A stretch of DNA of 6,382 nt from Verrucomicrobiia bacterium (lineage in GTDB: Bacteria > Verrucomicrobiota > Verrucomicrobiia > Opitutales > Opitutaceae), in the NCBI GenBank assembly GCA_030424825.1, contig JAUHWE010000289.1:1-6382 (forward strand), given 5' to 3'. The translations under genes and the position numbers were made by a program. This document shows, piece after piece, positions 5,248 through 6,382 of the stretch. The notes beneath the pieces are model-generated. The model had not been told where the DNA came from. It saw nothing but the letters and a program-made list of their open reading frames with translations, and made no database searches. The stretch's first letter is position 1, and every line of letters starts with the position of its first letter.

Positions 5248-6382
5248 GTGTCATCCGATAGGTTTCAACCTTGTAGGGGCATCGCTCTGCAATCCGTCCG
5301 ACAGCGTTCACTTTCCTCTCTGGCAATAGTGACAACGGTCTGGGTAGCGGCATGCGTTTTCACCGTGAATGTCCACGCCTCCAAATCTGAAGCGCCTCGG
5401 GCAGAACTCGAAACGGTCCTTCGACCTTATTTAGAAAAATACTGCATCAACTGTCATGGTGAGGAGAAACAAAAAGGCGATCGCCGCTGGGACACCCTGT
5501 CATTGCCCATTGAAGATACGACAACACTTCTGCACATTCAGGATATTCTCGACATAATCAATCTCGGCGAAATGCCTCCCATCGAGGTGGAGATCCAGCC
5601 AAGCGAAAGCGAGAATCAACGTATCGTTTCAGCGCTTACCACCGCCCTCGAAGAACGCTACACGCTCCTCAAAAGTACGGGACAGCAGACGGTCTTTCGA
5701 CGGCTCAATCGGAGGGAATACCGCAACTCCATCCGGGACTTGCTCCATATCGATATTTCGAGTTTCGATCCGACCCAGTCATTTCCACGCGACGAGACGG
5801 ACCATCATTTAGATACCATCGGTGACCATTTAGTCACTTCCGGCTATTTGCTCGATCTATATATCGAGGCAGCCGATCAGATTATCGAAAAGGTCTTTGC
5901 CAACCAAGACCAGCCTCCAGAAACGACCTACCGTTTTACGGACAATTTCAAGCAACAGCCCGAACTGGATCGCGCTCTTGAAGATTGGGCAAATCACGAG
6001 TTTATCGCCCTCTACGAAACGCCCCTTTCCCAACGGCACGAGGGGGCCTATGCCAAGATTCATGGATTCGAATCCGGGGTGCCGCATGACGGATTCTACC
6101 GGATTCGAGCCAAAGCGATTGCGAAAAATCGGATACACGACCATCCTGAGAAACGCGTATCCACAAATAAAAGCGAACCCCTTCAACTGGGCATCGTTCC
6201 GGGAAGCCAGAAATACGGCGATCTCAGCCGACCCCAGCCGATCGAGCCTGAACTGGCTCGCTTTGAACTCAAAGACGATACGCTGGAATGGAAGGAAGCC
6301 ACCGTGTGGCTCGATAAGGGGCTCACACCGCGGTTCACCTACCCGAACGGCATGGTCGGCCTGCGAGGGAACTTCGCTCCCA
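5248..6382 (+). CDS. PSCyt1-PSD3 (DUF1587) heme protein of the DUF1592/DUF1588 type, 3' end outside window
   Basis: An open frame of at least 378 codons running off the window without a stop. From GTG 5248, residues about 17-44 look like a signal peptide (VRQR, hydrophobic LAIVTTVWVAACVFTV, then VHA/S). Next comes a PSCyt1 domain with a c-type heme site CINCH (Cys66, Cys69, His70; bases 5443-5457) and LGEMPP at 106-111, whose Met109 is the probable second ligand. Residues about 149-218 are PSD3/DUF1587 (FRRLNRREYRNSIRDLL, then DTIGDHL and LYIEAAD). From about 226 a beta-rich stretch with FYRIRAKAI may be a binding module. Family members continue into PSD5, PSD4, PSCyt3 and PSD2, so roughly half or more is probably missing here. 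There is no in-frame ATG before 5572, inside the cytochrome domain; GTG 5248, 4 nt after the DUF1552 stop, is the best start, with GTG 5236 an alternative. Function unproven; periplasmic electron transfer is inferred. Confidence 0.88.
   Translation, partial: MSSDRFQPCRGIALQSVRQRSLSSLAIVTTVWVAACVFTVNVHASKSEAPRAELETVLRPYLEKYCINCHGEEKQKGDRRWDTLSLPIEDTTTLLHIQDILDIINLGEMPPIEVEIQPSESENQRIVSALTTALEERYTLLKSTGQQTVFRRLNRREYRNSIRDLLHIDISSFDPTQSFPRDETDHHLDTIGDHLVTSGYLLDLYIEAADQIIEKVFANQDQPPETTYRFTDNFKQQPELDRALEDWANHEFIALYETPLSQRHEGAYAKIHGFESGVPHDGFYRIRAKAIAKNRIHDHPEKRVSTNKSEPLQLGIVPGSQKYGDLSRPQPIEPELARFELKDDTLEWKEATVWLDKGLTPRFTYPNGMVGLRGNFAP

Noticed and set aside
5800..5835. A short direct repeat (GACCATCATTTAG and GACCATTTAG)
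   Set aside because: It is explained by the codons for the conserved DUF1587 pattern (DHHLDTIGDHL) and is too short and isolated to be a repeat array.
5857..6186. A 109-codon minus-strand frame near the window end
   Set aside because: It is antisense to the PSD3-containing heme protein, whose frame continues open through the whole stretch.

Overview
The window looks like a chromosomal segment from the Planctomycetota/Verrucomicrobiota (PVC) group. The main reasons are a DUF1552 (HXXSHH) protein followed directly by a protein starting with PSCyt1 (planctomycete-type cytochrome c) and PSD3/DUF1587 domains, beside a secreted formylglycine sulfatase. These families are typical of PVC bacteria from marine or sediment habitats. 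Base composition is moderate (about half GC by eye), and Shine-Dalgarno signals are weak at most starts. The sequence alone does not settle genus or even phylum.

Layout. (1) 42-572, plus strand: a small YjlB-type cupin. (2) 571-641: a long imperfect inverted repeat between convergent genes, probably a two-way transcription barrier. (3) 648-2159, minus strand: an SLC13/DASS-family sodium-coupled anion transporter. (4) 2160-2446: 287 bases with no confident gene; it holds most of a doubtful 69-codon frame (2256-2465, minus) that overlaps the 3' end of the next gene. (5) 2447-3796, minus strand: a secreted arylsulfatase-type sulfatase with an intact active site. (6) 3797-3950: a divergent intergenic region with a 10-bp inverted repeat that could sequester the sulfatase ribosome-binding region. 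(7) 3951-5243, plus strand: a Tat-exported DUF1552 protein. (8) 5248 to the window end, plus strand: a large PSCyt1-PSD3 heme protein, cut by the window edge and lacking any ATG start.

How the genes may work together (inference). The last two genes are almost certainly one operon: the gap is 4 nt and both products are predicted to be exported. The sulfatase is transcribed away from them across about 150 bp, so the three could share control. The sulfatase would remove sulfate esters from polysaccharides or other sulfated substrates outside the cytoplasm. The SLC13 transporter lies downstream on the same strand and could import a small anion such as a dicarboxylate or sulfate, but the 287-bp gap makes co-transcription uncertain. 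The DUF1552/PSCyt1 pair has no established biochemical role and is the most interesting unknown here. No RNA gene, CRISPR array, transposase or integration site was seen.
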